Position numbers and translations under genes: made by a program. DNA of 64,000 bases from Ctena decussata (lineage: Eukaryota > Mollusca > Bivalvia > Lucinida > Lucinidae), in the NCBI GenBank assembly GCA_963989385.1, contig OZ022500.1, forward strand, positions 106,185,842-106,249,841. Direction: 5' to 3'. The notes beneath the pieces are model-generated. The model was not told where the DNA came from, searched no databases, and worked only from the letters and a program-made list of their open reading frames with translations. Shown piece after piece: positions 23,234 through 32,328 of this stretch (the first letter of the stretch is position 1; the number at the start of each line of letters is the position of its first letter).

Positions 23234-23320
23234 GGTAGGACATTAGTCAAAAGAAAATGTAAATGATGTTGCATATGTTGCTTCAGAAATCCATCGTTCG
23301 ATTTCTCGACCGGAATTTAC

Positions 23321-23343
23321 CTCCATATGGGGGCTGCCATCAT
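23321..23343 (-). CDS. GBF1: GBF1 coding exon 1 (start codon)
   Basis: ATGATGGCAGCCCCCATATGGAG ends at a donor (GAG/GTAAATT). Its 23 coding bases finish in phase 2 and exon 2 begins with the single base needed, so the reading frame flows into the conserved GBF1 N-terminus. The resulting leader is eight residues (MMAAPIWS) before MGSPNNG. The 5' untranslated part extends rightwards from 23344 for an unknown distance. Confidence 0.72.
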
Positions 23344-23700
23344 GATTAAACAGGAAGTTTGATCGATTTCAACAAACTGTCTCTCTGTTTCGTCTCTGAA
23401 CACTACTCATGGTTGTTATTCTCCGTAGACACAAAGATAAACACATTCTTATTCACAAAACCTGATATGTGTATCATGTATGTAAATAATTTTAACGTTC
23501 GACCGGAAGCTGAAAAATAAACTGTGATGTAATTGTAACACTTCGGTCAATTCCAAAGGCGAGGATTCGGATTGCTGCGACGTTGATGGGTTATCGTAAA
23601 AAATCCTACATTGACATAGAACAGAATAGAATATACGGACCTTCATAAGGACTACAGCGATGCTCGCCAATAGGCAGTGCCTATTTTCATATTATCATCT
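23344..23700 (-). promoter_or_regulatory. Candidate GBF1 5' UTR and promoter region
   Basis: Upstream of the GBF1 start on the minus strand. It contains ETS-like AGCTTCCGGT (near 23503) and ACTTCCTG (near 23353), and is more CpG-rich than its surroundings. No clear TATA box. The start site is not determinable by eye. Confidence 0.4.
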
Positions 23701-24302
23701 AAAGTAACAAGTCAGCCGTAAAAGAATTTTGCAATTTCCAGGCATGCAGCCCCACTTCACATTCGACAGAACTACTTGTTACTGTATTACTCTAGCCAAT
23801 CAAATCAATCAAAAATCAATCTAATCAATTTGAAGATTACCTGATTTTTACAGGCTCTCACCTTTTTAGCAATAACCCTTGGCTGCAACAAAAAATGAAA
23901 CGTCCAAAGACCACTAATGCTACAAGCTAATCACGTTTTAAAATATGCCATTCTAACCATAGAACGTATCTCTAAGGTCATAAAATGCTGTAGAATGTAT
24001 TAGTTTTTCATACATATGACTAAATCATTAGATAAACAGTAAAATATGGACAGAATTCCAAAGACAGAAACAGCCAAAATGACGTGGAATCAACTTTCTT
24101 GCCTTCAGTAGAAAACTAGAAAAGGGGGATAACTGAAGAAAAAAATACGCTAACAAGTATAGGTTTCGCAAAAAATTTGGTCTACCCTTATCAACCATCA
24201 ATAGTTGATGCTTGTGTGTCAGTTGTTGTTGTTGTTGTCAAATAAACCAGTCTTCATGTTGGTTTTACCCATCTTGTATGGGACTCAGTACAGTCAAACA
24301 GA
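23701..24302. other. Intergenic, nothing recognised
   Basis: AT-rich single-copy-looking sequence with a short (GTT)n run near 24225. No open frame, inverted repeat or known motif stood out. Confidence 0.5.
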
Positions 24303-24850
24303 ATGGACGTTATGAGGGCCATGATCAAAGTGCGAATGTTGACCGGTACCTATCTCCTCCAAACTCATAAAAAGAAGTTTAAGATAGATAGCACATCGGA
24401 TGCAACCTGCCCGTTGTGCTATCTGGAAGATGAAGATATTGTCCACATGTTGGTACGTTGTCCTGCACTCAGTCAAGTGAGATGCCAATATTTGAATGGA
24501 CTAAAGAAATGCTTCCAAGATGCACTTGGGACGAGTTCCTGGTCAAATAGAATCAGTGATAATACTACATTGGTACAACTTATTCTGGATTGTCAGAAAC
24601 TGGTGCCTACCATACTACCTGATGATAGTGTGCTTCTTAGTACTTTGGAATCTCATACTAGACTATTATGCTATAAACTCCACATGAAACGGCTTTTCCT
24701 GTTTAATGACATCAAGGGGGCGTCGGGGATCAATATGGCTGCTAACCCATCCCAATTTCAGAAAAATACCCGGAAAAATTAACAATAGTGGTCTCTACAA
24801 GAGGACACGTGCGCCTTCAACACAGGCGGAATATACATCAGAAAGAAAGA
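24303..24850 (+). pseudogene. 3' remnant of a non-LTR retrotransposon ORF2
   Basis: The open frame to 24782 encodes the C-terminal tail of a LINE polymerase: basic start (HKKKFKIDS), then CPLCYLEDEDIVHMLVRCP, the CX2C...HX4C zinc-knuckle typical of the end of Jockey/I/CR1-group ORF2. The reverse transcriptase itself is missing, so this is a 5'-truncated copy. The element ends in a GAAAGAAAGAAAGAAG tail near 24840-24855. It would have been a self-mobilising retroelement protein. Confidence 0.7.
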
Positions 24851-25006
24851 AAGAAGATACCACAAAAGTCTAAAACAAAACTCTTGTTTATATCTCAAAG
24901 CCGACACTGAAATCTCCACTGGGGTTTTCCTACCATTCCATGGTTGAAATACAGTTTAAAAGTCTGTATTAAGCGCAAGTCATTCATTCATCTATACCTT
25001 GCAATA

Positions 25007-25672
25007 GGGCTGGGACGGGTACAATCGGACATCCTCGCCGATATCTTCGTTTAATTCAGGATACGGAATTGGCCGAAGTGTTACGATTGGGACGGGTAGA
25101 GATTTTGTACCCGGGTACCCGAGTCCCTGTTACCCGTGGATACCTGGGTACCCGTCACCATAGCATTTTGAGCATGTTCATAGTTAGAAACTGTATGTTT
25201 AGATCAAATAATAAGGACGGTATCTGTCATTTGTATGTGTGCATGGGAAGGACATGAAAACTTGTCATCAGGGGCGGATCCAGGAATTTTGGATAGGGGG
25301 GTTCAAATTAGCTGAGGGGGGTCGATTTGCGAAGTTCGACCAATTTTTGTTGAAATTCCCCATGAAAATGAAATAATTTAGGCTGTAGAGAGGTTTCGTT
25401 TGACCCCCCCCCCCCCCCCCCGCCCCCCCACTGAACCCCCTCTTGATCCGCCTATGGTGTTATAATATGCGACAGTGGTTGGCAATATGTGATTGAATAT
25501 ATACACGACATGCAGTCATTCTAATCGTTGCTCAAGTTGCTTGGAATTCTTTTGAAATAGAATTATGATATATTTTATAATAGCGGCCTAATAAGCATTC
25601 GGGTAACGGGTAGAAAATATGTACCCAGGTAATTGCTCTACCCGACCCGAACTCGGGTACTCGTCCCAGCCT
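25007..25672. mobile_element. DNA transposon with GGGCTGGGACGGGTAC ends
   Basis: GGGCTGGGACGGGTAC faces GGGTACTCGTCCCAGCC. Multiple GGGTACCCG motifs lie near both ends. A 12-bp direct repeat, TACCTTGCAATA, flanks it at 24995-25006 and 25673-25684. Confidence 0.82.
25268..25455. mobile_element. Nested MITE with GGGGCGGATCCA ends and a poly-C core
   Basis: GGGGCGGATCCAGGAATT at the left faces CCCCCTCTTGATCCGCCTA at the right. A C-homopolymer of about 18 lies near 25406. It is inserted in the 25007-25672 element. Confidence 0.7.
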
Positions 25673-25892
25673 TACCTTGCAATACATTCTGCTACCTTGT
25701 GAAGTTGTGATACCATATTATGACCACTCACGACATATTTGCGAATAGCTTATGACTGCTCACGACATCTAGGTAAAAAGGGTTAACTTGCAGAAGGTCA
25801 AGCTGCATTGGGGGTAACTAATGGCTGTACTTCCGTGTCGAAAGAAATTACTAGAAAGTCCATGCCCATGGGCGTAGATAAAAACCGCAGTC

Positions 25893-25897
25893 ACAGA

Positions 25898-25937
<40 letters not shown>

Positions 25938-26021
25938 CACCCACCCACCCACCCACCGTCCGTCCTTCCGTCCGTCCGTCCGTCCGTCCATCCATCCATC
26001 CATCCATCCATCCATCCATCC

Positions 26022-26099
<78 letters not shown>
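25893..26099. repeat. Compound tetranucleotide microsatellite
   Basis: Blocks in order: (TATC)n, (CACC)n, (GTCC)n with one TTCC, (ATCC)n, then (TATC)n. Each block differs from its neighbour by one base of the 4-mer. Confidence 0.97.
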
Positions 26100-27121
26100 G
26101 TTTACTGCTTCACCCTCTACTGAGTGTTATGCACAGGGGTTAGTGTGTTATGCACAGGGGTTAGTAAGGATAAAAGAAAAGTTCACAAATTGATACATTT
26201 TAGCCAAATACCAAGAACCAAGCCCTCTATGTACATATGGTGCTGGGCTTTTAATGCTTTTTCTTTAAACAAAATGTTTATAAACTGTAATATACGGTTG
26301 GTGGTGGAGTTTCAGCATTTTAAAAGTGACAATTTTTACTCTGTGAAGAGGCATTCCATTATTGGAAGAAGTTATTGAACAGAACAGAACAGATAGTGAG
26401 ATCTAAATGTATGATAGTGAGATTGAGATCTAAAAGTATGATGGCGAGATTAGAAAATAAGATGAGAGTGTTAGTATTGTTAGCTAAGTAATGCGATAAA
26501 AGCAGGGTAAATAAAACAGGTCTTATTTTCTTTGGCCTTTGATGGTTTTTTTTGTTCACTTCCAAGATCTTTTAAAAGAACTGTATCTGTGGGGGCCGGT
26601 TCCACAAAACAACAGTCATTGGAAAAAGGAATACCGATAATAAGCTGTAGTAGCATGTACCTGGGGGAAACTTAATTTGGCGGCAGTCATCGACATATCG
26701 TATATATATCGTTCCTAGGGTGTAATATACATGGTGACGACTTTTGTATGTTTTGTATCATCAGCAGAAGCCTTACTTGAAATTCACCTTTGGCAAGTCG
26801 TAAGTGGCCTCAGGCTAGGTCTAAGATAATACAGTACCAGCCAGACCACTGACTGCGATTGTAGTCCTCCAAGAGCGCAGTCAATTCCGACGTCATTTCT
26901 ACATTATGTGCCCGCTGGGTTGTATTTCAATTTCACGCGATTTTTGTCCAAAACCTGTGCTGAAGATAACAGTGAAAATTTATTGCTATCAGGGAGAGTG
27001 AATCATTGGAAATGCCGGGCTCAAGTTTATGTTTAGGAATCAGACATCCAATAAACAGTGGATTGACAGAGACACTGATCATCTGGCATAGGAAGAGGAC
27101 TGAGGCTAGGAGAGGTAAGAA
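26100..27121. other. Intergenic, mostly unrecognised
   Basis: Two direct AGTGTTATGCACAGGGGTTAGT units near 26120-26165 and short GTATGATAGTGAGAT repeats near 26400-26450. A half copy of MITE family E is at about 26886-26920. No gene. Confidence 0.55.
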
Positions 27122-27254
27122 CCCAGAAGGCACATGACGTCGTAATGGCGTCGAACTGACGTCAATGTGACGTAATGACGTCGCATTGATGTCAGGCACA
27201 TGTCATCGTAATAACGTCGAAATTACGTCAGTTCGACGTCATGTGTCTGCTGGG
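27122..27254. mobile_element. MITE family E, copy 2
   Basis: CCCAGAAGGCACATGACGTC to GACGTCATGTGTCTGCTGGG. The interior is repeated TGACGTCA-like motifs. It abuts the 5' end of the LINE, so the LINE inserted at or next to it. Confidence 0.85.
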
Positions 27255-27950
27255 AAAGGTTGATATACTTGTGGTATGGTGTTTTCCTCGACCTTACCTG
27301 TATAAACTTCTACTAAGTAGCCTATTCGTTCTGCTAGCATTCCTGTGCTTGTCACTGTTAGTAATAGTGACTGACTCCAGCATGGATGTTGACCCATCAG
27401 ATATTGAGACCATTTACCCATGTGGCAAATGCTTGTCCCCTGTCACATATGATCATAAAGGGCTCCAATGTGACACCTGTAACAAGTGGTTTCATGCACC
27501 CTGTCAGAGAGTAGGTGAATCACTGTATGATTACCTCTCAAATTCTAGCTGTTCATGGCACTGTACTAAATGTAACAGCATAAACTACTCTGTCGGATCC
27601 TCTACGGATCTGAGTTCCTTTGCAACTGACAATCAATTCAGTGCATTAGATTTTACAGACAATTTTAACCCCACAATCACATCCACACCCTCAAAGAGAA
27701 AGTCTAAACCCATGACCTTAAATTCTGAAATCCCCTTGAAAATAGCACTTATTAATTTCCAGTCAATCAAGGAGAAAAAGCCCCAGTTTTTCAGTTACGT
27801 TGAATTCTACAAACCCGACATTATCGTCGGAACAGAAACCTGGCTTACACCCGATATGTATGATAGTGAATACTTCCCACCCGAGCTCGGTTTTACAGTT
27901 TACAGGCGTGACCGAGTAGACCAGAAAGGTGGCGGAGCCATCATACTAAT
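27255..27950 (+). mobile_element. CR1/Jockey-like LINE, 5' part (left of the Polinton)
   Basis: Carries the LINE N-terminus up to the endonuclease. The rest resumes at 48686. Without the Polinton and one 6-bp duplicate, the two parts are contiguous in one frame. Confidence 0.9.
27382..27950 (+). pseudogene. LINE ORF2, N-terminal part: PHD finger and start of AP-type endonuclease
   Basis: The frame is open from 27241; the first Met that is not in the adjoining MITE or a hydrophobic lead is MDVDPSDIETIYPC at 27382. Residues about 13-60 form a PHD finger (CGKCLSPV, CDTCNKWFHAPC, CTKC), and the endonuclease follows (IALINFQSI, IIVGTETWL, GGGAIILI). PHD-EEP-RT order is known in CR1/L2-group LINEs. 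The protein would nick target DNA and prime reverse transcription. The Polinton interrupts it inside the endonuclease at 27951. Confidence 0.88.
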
Positions 27951-28214
27951 AGTAAAGGACGCCACTATGGCCTCATCCGTCCGGAGACTAAGTCCACACC
28001 CTGGGGGAGTCTCCGGCCGGGATGAGGCCATAGATGGCATCGCATTAGTAAGCTTGAAAAGGCTAGTTTGAAATAACTTAGTCTTTTTCATGGGGAAAAG
28101 TCTATGTGATATGGCATAGGAGATGTCTTAAGAGGCTATACAGTAATATGCGTCTGCTATCAGTCTCTTGGCCCTGTATCTCAAAACCTCACTATACCAG
28201 AGGCATAACTCTAT
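27951..28214. repeat. Polinton left terminal inverted repeat with internal hairpin
   Basis: 264 bp matching 48416-48679 inverted. Within it CTATGGCCTCATCC (27965) faces GGATGAGGCCATAG (28020-28033), with CCGGAGACT/AGTCTCCGG continuing the stem. Each end can therefore fold on itself. Confidence 0.95.
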
Positions 28215-28310
28215 CGCTTCCTTAGTATTAGGGTAATCAGTAGGGCATTCTTTCTGATATAATTGGTAGTCCTGAAAAGGACTGTTTTTGTGGTTATAGC
28301 TAAGAAGAAT

Positions 28311-28718
28311 CTATTGTTTCTTCTTTCTTTTTGAATTATCTATGTTCTTGCTATGCGTCCCAAGTCCATTTTGAGTTGGTACTGTCACAGACGATTCTGG
28401 TGTCATTACTTCTATAGTTAATGGTATTCTGATCGGATTTAATTCCATGGGACGTTGTTGCTTTTGGTCCTCTAACTGCTGTACTCTTTTCTTGAGATCA
28501 TTGAGTTCTTTGAGCAAGACTTCTACAGCTCCCATCTTTGGCTGTGACACCTGTGGCTGTGTTTGTTGCAGTTGTGATTGCTGTGGGTGGTAGTAATAGG
28601 TCTGCACGTTCGGTTGTTGTTGTTGAGTTAACGATGCATCAGTAGCAATTGAGTTAATTGCCGTCGATAGAAGGTCTGGTTCTTTCATAAGATCGTCTAA
28701 GGTCAGTAGTGGCTCCAT
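28311..28718 (-). CDS. Polinton protein, unknown; Gln-rich with short coiled coil
   Basis: 135 aa from an ATG at 28718. Residues about 30-65 are rich in Gln (TQQQQPNVQTYYYHPQQSQL). A leucine-heptad segment (VEVLLKELNDLKKRVQQLED, about residues 71-90) predicts a coiled coil, and the C-terminus is basic (KRKKKQ). I do not recognise the family. It reads leftwards toward the left terminus as the distal gene of the minus-strand block, sharing a short divergent spacer with 28854-29216. Confidence 0.6.
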   Translation of the reverse strand: MEPLLTLDDLMKEPDLLSTAINSIATDASLTQQQQPNVQTYYYHPQQSQLQQTQPQVSQPKMGAVEVLLKELNDLKKRVQQLEDQKQQRPMELNPIRIPLTIEVMTPESSVTVPTQNGLGTHSKNIDNSKRKKKQ

Positions 28719-28853
28719 GACTGAAGTTGTAAGTAGGTCAGTGCCATTTTATACTCCCAAGACCGGATTGACCTACTTAGAAAAGTGCTTTCTATCAGGT
28801 CGGTGCTGAGAGAATAAATAGCTTGCGCATTGACCCACTGGCACATTGTTACG

Positions 28854-29216
28854 ATGGCTGACTTCGAAGAAACCTGTTTGAGACATTTGGAGGCGCAGTT
28901 GGACTCTGTGCAGAGGGCCGTGGAGGTGTTGAAGAACATCTTTGACATCACTCGACGAGCCATAGAAAGAAGAAGAGAGGAGGAACAGAGAGTTATAGTA
29001 AAAGAAGAATGGGCAGAGATGAAGTCAGAGGATCGCGAGCCGCCACCAGCCAACTACCGACGGCAGGAAAGAGAAAGTCCCATGGCTGAGGACTGGGACA
29101 GGGAAGCTGACCAGCCACCATTCTATCTGCCGGCAGAGAGGACTGTGACCTACACGAGCTGGGCAGTACGCTGTCCAGCTTGTGGTGGCAGGCCCTCAAG
29201 GTGTCCCTGCTCCTAG
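28854..29216 (+). CDS. Polinton protein, unknown; helical N-terminus and Cys-rich tail
   Basis: 120 aa from ATG at 28854 (MADFEETCLRHLEAQL). The frame is open a little further upstream but without ATG. The first 60 residues look helical and charged (AIERRREEEQ). The tail CPACGGRPSRCPC could bind one zinc. It is one of two plus-strand genes in the left block. I do not recognise it. After the stop, AACGGCCCTTTTCAGGGCC forms a small hairpin that is repeated in a similar form after the next gene. Confidence 0.55.
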   Translation: MADFEETCLRHLEAQLDSVQRAVEVLKNIFDITRRAIERRREEEQRVIVKEEWAEMKSEDREPPPANYRRQERESPMAEDWDREADQPPFYLPAERTVTYTSWAVRCPACGGRPSRCPCS

Positions 29217-29224
29217 AAAGGTTT

Positions 29225-29268
29225 ATTAAAACCTCAAAACGGCCCTTTTCAGGGCCACCTCAACTTAT
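29225..29268. terminator. Hairpin downstream of 28854-29216, repeated after the next gene
   Basis: AAAACGGCCCTTTTCAGGGCC here, and AACAGCCCTTTTCAGGGCTA at 29635-29655 after the next plus-strand gene. Both directly follow stop codons. They may be 3'-end or RNA-stability elements; this is inference. Confidence 0.4.
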
Positions 29269-29420
29269 TCAGAAAGAAATACTTTGTTGATTGTTGCATA
29301 AAACCCCATAACTACTTCGCATAGTTTTGATTGGTTAAGAGACTATGCTCTCTTTCACGTTCGCCATGAGTCAATATATATATATATATTCAACTGCCTT
29401 TAACAACTTCATTCTCAAAA

Positions 29421-29615
29421 ATGGGTTTGTCAAAGTATATTCCCTTTGACCTGAGCCGACTGTGCAAGGCGTTTAAGAAGAAAGATTGGAAAGAAGTTGA
29501 AAGGCAGCAGAATAAGATGGGATTTGAAGTTTTTATGAGGAGGAGAGGGATCGACTTATCCAAGACGAATCCTGTTGTGGGGATTGTAAAACCTGTGTCT
29601 AAGTCTTCACAGTAA
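29421..29615 (+). CDS. Small basic Polinton protein, unknown
   Basis: 64 aa from ATG (MGLSKYIPFDLSRLCKAFKK). Rich in Lys/Arg. Gly at position 2 would permit myristoylation, but position 6 is Tyr, so this is weak. A TATATATATATA run about 50 bp upstream and the repeated hairpin downstream suggest a real small transcription unit. Unrecognised. Confidence 0.5.
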   Translation: MGLSKYIPFDLSRLCKAFKKKDWKEVERQQNKMGFEVFMRRRGIDLSKTNPVVGIVKPVSKSSQ

Positions 29616-29846
29616 GTGAAGACTTAGAACACCCAAACAGCCCTTTTCAGGGCTACCCAACTCTTTCGTTTAAAGAGTAACCTTATGAAATAACAAAAAA
29701 CAAATACTTTAAAAAGTTTTATTGAATAAAAAAACTTACATGTAACTATGAAAACTAATCCATTATGAACACAATAGTAGTCACTGTCCAGTAGACACAC
29801 AATATCGTTTAGATATTGTCTATCCACTAGGTCTCTTATCTAGTCA

Positions 29847-30479
29847 CTAGTTTTTCACTATTTCAGGACAGTTTTTCATCATATGAGTGTCTTCTTTGCA
29901 CACTACACAGTATTTCTTCTTCTTATGTTGTCTAGCAGTAGGTTTTGTTGGTTCTGGCGAAGCGGTTCTTGACTTCATTTTACTGGGTACATCAGAGTCA
30001 TCATCAGTATGGCGTCTTTTCCTCGTAGTTTCTGACTCCTCGGCCGGTTGTGGTGATCCCAAGCTTTCATCTTGTAAGTCGGTATGAGGACATGAGGGTA
30101 GCCAGTGATAAGGCGAGCCACAATTGTAACAAGTCCCATAGGGTGGCTTCTTTGTAGTTTTCTTCTTCTCCTCGGTACATGAGGCAGTCCAATGATCAGG
30201 TGAACCACAGTTGTAACAATTCCCATTGGGTGGTTTATTTGTAGTAGTTTTCTTCTTCTCTTCGGTACAGGAGGCAGTCCAATGATCGACCGACCCACAA
30301 TTGTAGCAATAACCATAGGGTGGTTTCAACAGGTCTTGTTCTTTTAGTGAAATTTCCAATGGCTGAATTAATTTTCTGTCATTCTCTTTCAAAAGTTTCT
30401 TCAATGCTGTGCAGTGATAATAAATACTGTTGGCATCACTGTATTTATTAAGTCTTGGATCCACAGGTTTACTTTCCAT
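29847..30479 (-). CDS. CCHC zinc-knuckle protein with four knuckles
   Basis: 210 aa from ATG at 30479. Three near-identical knuckles (CYNCGSVDHWTASC type, CX2CX4HX4C) lie at about residues 58-71, 88-101 and 117-130. They are joined by lysine-rich linkers that are themselves repeats (TEEKKKTT). A fourth diverged knuckle (CVVCKEDTHMMKNC) is at 191-204 near the C-terminus, with a KRRHTDDDSD-type basic/acidic segment between. Such knuckles bind single-stranded nucleic acid, as in retroviral nucleocapsids and CNBP. A role in nucleic acid binding is likely, but which step is unknown. Confidence 0.8.
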   Translation of the reverse strand: MESKPVDPRLNKYSDANSIYYHCTALKKLLKENDRKLIQPLEISLKEQDLLKPPYGYCYNCGSVDHWTASCTEEKKKTTTNKPPNGNCYNCGSPDHWTASCTEEKKKTTKKPPYGTCYNCGSPYHWLPSCPHTDLQDESLGSPQPAEESETTRKRRHTDDDSDVPSKMKSRTASPEPTKPTARQHKKKKYCVVCKEDTHMMKNCPEIVKN

Positions 30480-30532
30480 CTTGACAGTTTGAAAGTCAGA
30501 GCTGAAATGACTCGCAGATCTAGTTGTAGTCC

Positions 30533-30826
30533 TTATATACGCCTTGTCTTCGACTGTAGATAGTCAATCACTTTTGAATTGTTGGCCACATGAAGTTTCC
30601 AGTTGTCAAATGTAAAGACCGTCTCCTGTGATAATTCCTGTTTCGCACACGAACACCAGAGTCTTTTAAAATCTTTGAAATATTCTTCTGTGTTTAATTT
30701 TATCTGAATTTCATCTAAAGTAATGTTCTTATTTGAATGCAGTATGTAAACACAAACTAGTAATTTTCTGTAAGGTCTAAATCTCAGAATTTGTGTCAGA
30801 GGAATTTCAAACCACTTTGTCTCCAT
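30533..30826 (-). CDS. Polinton protein, paralogue of its upstream neighbour; function unknown
   Basis: 97 aa from ATG at 30826 (METKWFEIPLTQILRFRPY); the frame is open further up but without ATG. The C-terminal WKLHVANNSKVIDYL matches WLLHVANNEDVVTYL of the 30873-31334 product, and LTQILRFRPYR matches LGRILQFDIYR, so the two are tandem duplicates of one gene. No known domain recognised. It lies third in the minus-strand block. Confidence 0.65.
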   Translation of the reverse strand: METKWFEIPLTQILRFRPYRKLLVCVYILHSNKNITLDEIQIKLNTEEYFKDFKRLWCSCAKQELSQETVFTFDNWKLHVANNSKVIDYLQSKTRRI

Positions 30827-30872
30827 GCTTGCCGTAAGATAAATGATTTTGCAAGAGACAAGCAGTTCCACT

Positions 30873-31334
30873 TTATAGTGTCAAAGCTTCAAATTTTGTG
30901 GTCAATTCATCCATGTCAATATCCATTGGTTCTTCCTGTGATGCCTGTTCAATTTCCATATTTTCTGTTGTTGTTGTTGTTATTGAGTCGATATCCATCG
31001 ACTGTTCTCTCGAAGCCTCTTCAACATCTTTGAGTACGTTGCAAAGGTAAGTAACCACGTCCTCGTTGTTTGCCACATGAAGTAGCCATTGCCTATACTT
31101 CACAGGCGATGCGTCTAATATAGTGTTCATTATCAAAGCTGTTTCACACATGGCTTGTCGAAAGGTCATGAATGTTTCATATCGTCCCAACCACGTTCTG
31201 AGTCCATCTTTTGACTTCAGAAATTCTGAACTTGTAGGTTGTAAGGACAGTGTGTATTCAAGTGACCCTCGATAAATGTCAAACTGTAAAATTCGACCTA
31301 ACGATACTGGAGGAGATTTCTTGATCACGTTCAT
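30873..31334 (-). CDS. Polinton protein, paralogue of 30533-30826; function unknown
   Basis: 153 aa (MNVIKKSPPVSLGRILQFDI...). Its start overlaps the stop of the 219-aa gene by ATGA (31331-31334). The core is shared with the next gene (ILQFDIYR, WLLHVANNEDVVTYL). An acidic tail carries two EQSMDID/EEPMDID repeats. No family recognised. Confidence 0.7.
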   Translation of the reverse strand: MNVIKKSPPVSLGRILQFDIYRGSLEYTLSLQPTSSEFLKSKDGLRTWLGRYETFMTFRQAMCETALIMNTILDASPVKYRQWLLHVANNEDVVTYLCNVLKDVEEASREQSMDIDSITTTTTENMEIEQASQEEPMDIDMDELTTKFEALTL

Positions 31335-31990
31335 TGTTTTATTTCAAGTAGAAAGTCTGAATAGACTGTTGGAAAACGTAATGGTAATAATCTCTCTTCA
31401 CTCTCGATAACTTGTTCAAATGCGTCTCTGTTTCCAAATGACACATCAAGACCATGCAAACTGTTTATATGCTCTTCCCAGGTTGATAATAACAAACCGT
31501 TCATAGGTGCAGGAAAATTTAACTGGTAAAGAAAAGGTAAGAAGTAAAAAAATGCTAAACTCTGAAAGAATACTAGAAGTCCAGTCAGATTTCCATCCAC
31601 GATTTTTCCATGTACGTAAATGTCATAATGGAAAGGCAACAAGTTTTCAAAAAACTGTTCAGATGTTTCCTCGTTGAAATTGTAAATCGTAAAGATCCAT
31701 CGGTCATGTCTAGAATGAGTATCCTTCAACACTTCCATCATGCGTTTGTGAAAGTATAATCTCATGTTCTGGTCAAGATTCGATATTCCATCGATGTCAT
31801 ACAATAGCTGTGCTAGGCTCTGGTAAAAATTGTTGCAAGACAGAGCTCTTTGAAAACACATATTAAACCACGTCAGTTGAAGTTCGTCTCTAAACTTTTT
31901 ACTTTTCCTCGAAATATTGACGAGCCTTGAGTAGATTATACTTCTAATTTCAGTTGGTAACACACCCAGATCGACTAGTTCTCCAGACAT
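31331..31990 (-). CDS. Polinton protein of 219 aa, unknown; F-box-like N-terminus possible
   Basis: ATG at 31990, MSGELVDLGVLPTEIRSIIY. The segment LPTEIRSIIYSRLVNISRKS has the LP..i...i...l spacing of an F-box-like helix, but I cannot confirm it. The middle is rich in aromatic residues (LLVFFQSLAFFYFLPFLYQL, possibly membrane-associated). It is the first gene of the minus-strand block; the next gene starts within its stop (ATGA). Confidence 0.65.
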   Translation of the reverse strand: MSGELVDLGVLPTEIRSIIYSRLVNISRKSKKFRDELQLTWFNMCFQRALSCNNFYQSLAQLLYDIDGISNLDQNMRLYFHKRMMEVLKDTHSRHDRWIFTIYNFNEETSEQFFENLLPFHYDIYVHGKIVDGNLTGLLVFFQSLAFFYFLPFLYQLNFPAPMNGLLLSTWEEHINSLHGLDVSFGNRDAFEQVIESEERLLPLRFPTVYSDFLLEIKQ

Positions 31991-32182
31991 CTTGAAACTT
32001 TATGAGCTGCAAAAATGAAATGTACACATTATATATCTCTTGATTCTCTGCATGCACAATGTGGTTAATTATTTTGAAATATTATTTGGTAGGCCTTGAC
32101 CAGTTCTTTCAAATAAAAAAAGAATTTTGAAAATCCATCAAGGCAATCTGTAGTTATTACAGTTTTCTTACCCTCCATATTC

Positions 32183-32194
32183 CGCGCATGCGCA
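32183..32194. promoter_or_regulatory. NRF-1-type site, copy 1
   Basis: CGCGCATGCGCA is an exact fit to the NRF-1 consensus YGCGCAYGCGCR. It lies 193 bp upstream of the first leftward gene. Confidence 0.6.
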
Positions 32195-32316
32195 GTGTGA
32201 CAATTTATTTTAATTTCATTTGAAAAGTGTTGACTTGCTCTTTCCAATAAAAAAAGAATTATGAAAATCCATCAAGGCAATCTGGAGTTATTACAGTTTT
32301 CTTACCCTCTAAATTC

Positions 32317-32328
32317 CGCGCATGCGCA
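32317..32328. promoter_or_regulatory. NRF-1-type site, copy 2
   Basis: The same CGCGCATGCGCA in the second 134-bp unit, 134 bp from the first. Confidence 0.6.

Noticed and set aside
24303..24782. Host zinc-finger gene
   Set aside because: The CX2C...HX4C at the end of a Lys-rich frame plus a GAAA-type tail fits a truncated LINE ORF2.
25808..26143. Pro/Ser/Tyr-rich open frame
   Set aside because: It is translation of a compound tetranucleotide microsatellite.
26933..27199. 88-codon minus-strand frame before the LINE
   Set aside because: It runs through a family-E MITE and has no recognisable domain.
29421..29615. N-myristoylated protein
   Set aside because: Gly2 is present but the residue at position 6 is Tyr, not Ser or Thr, so the consensus is not met.
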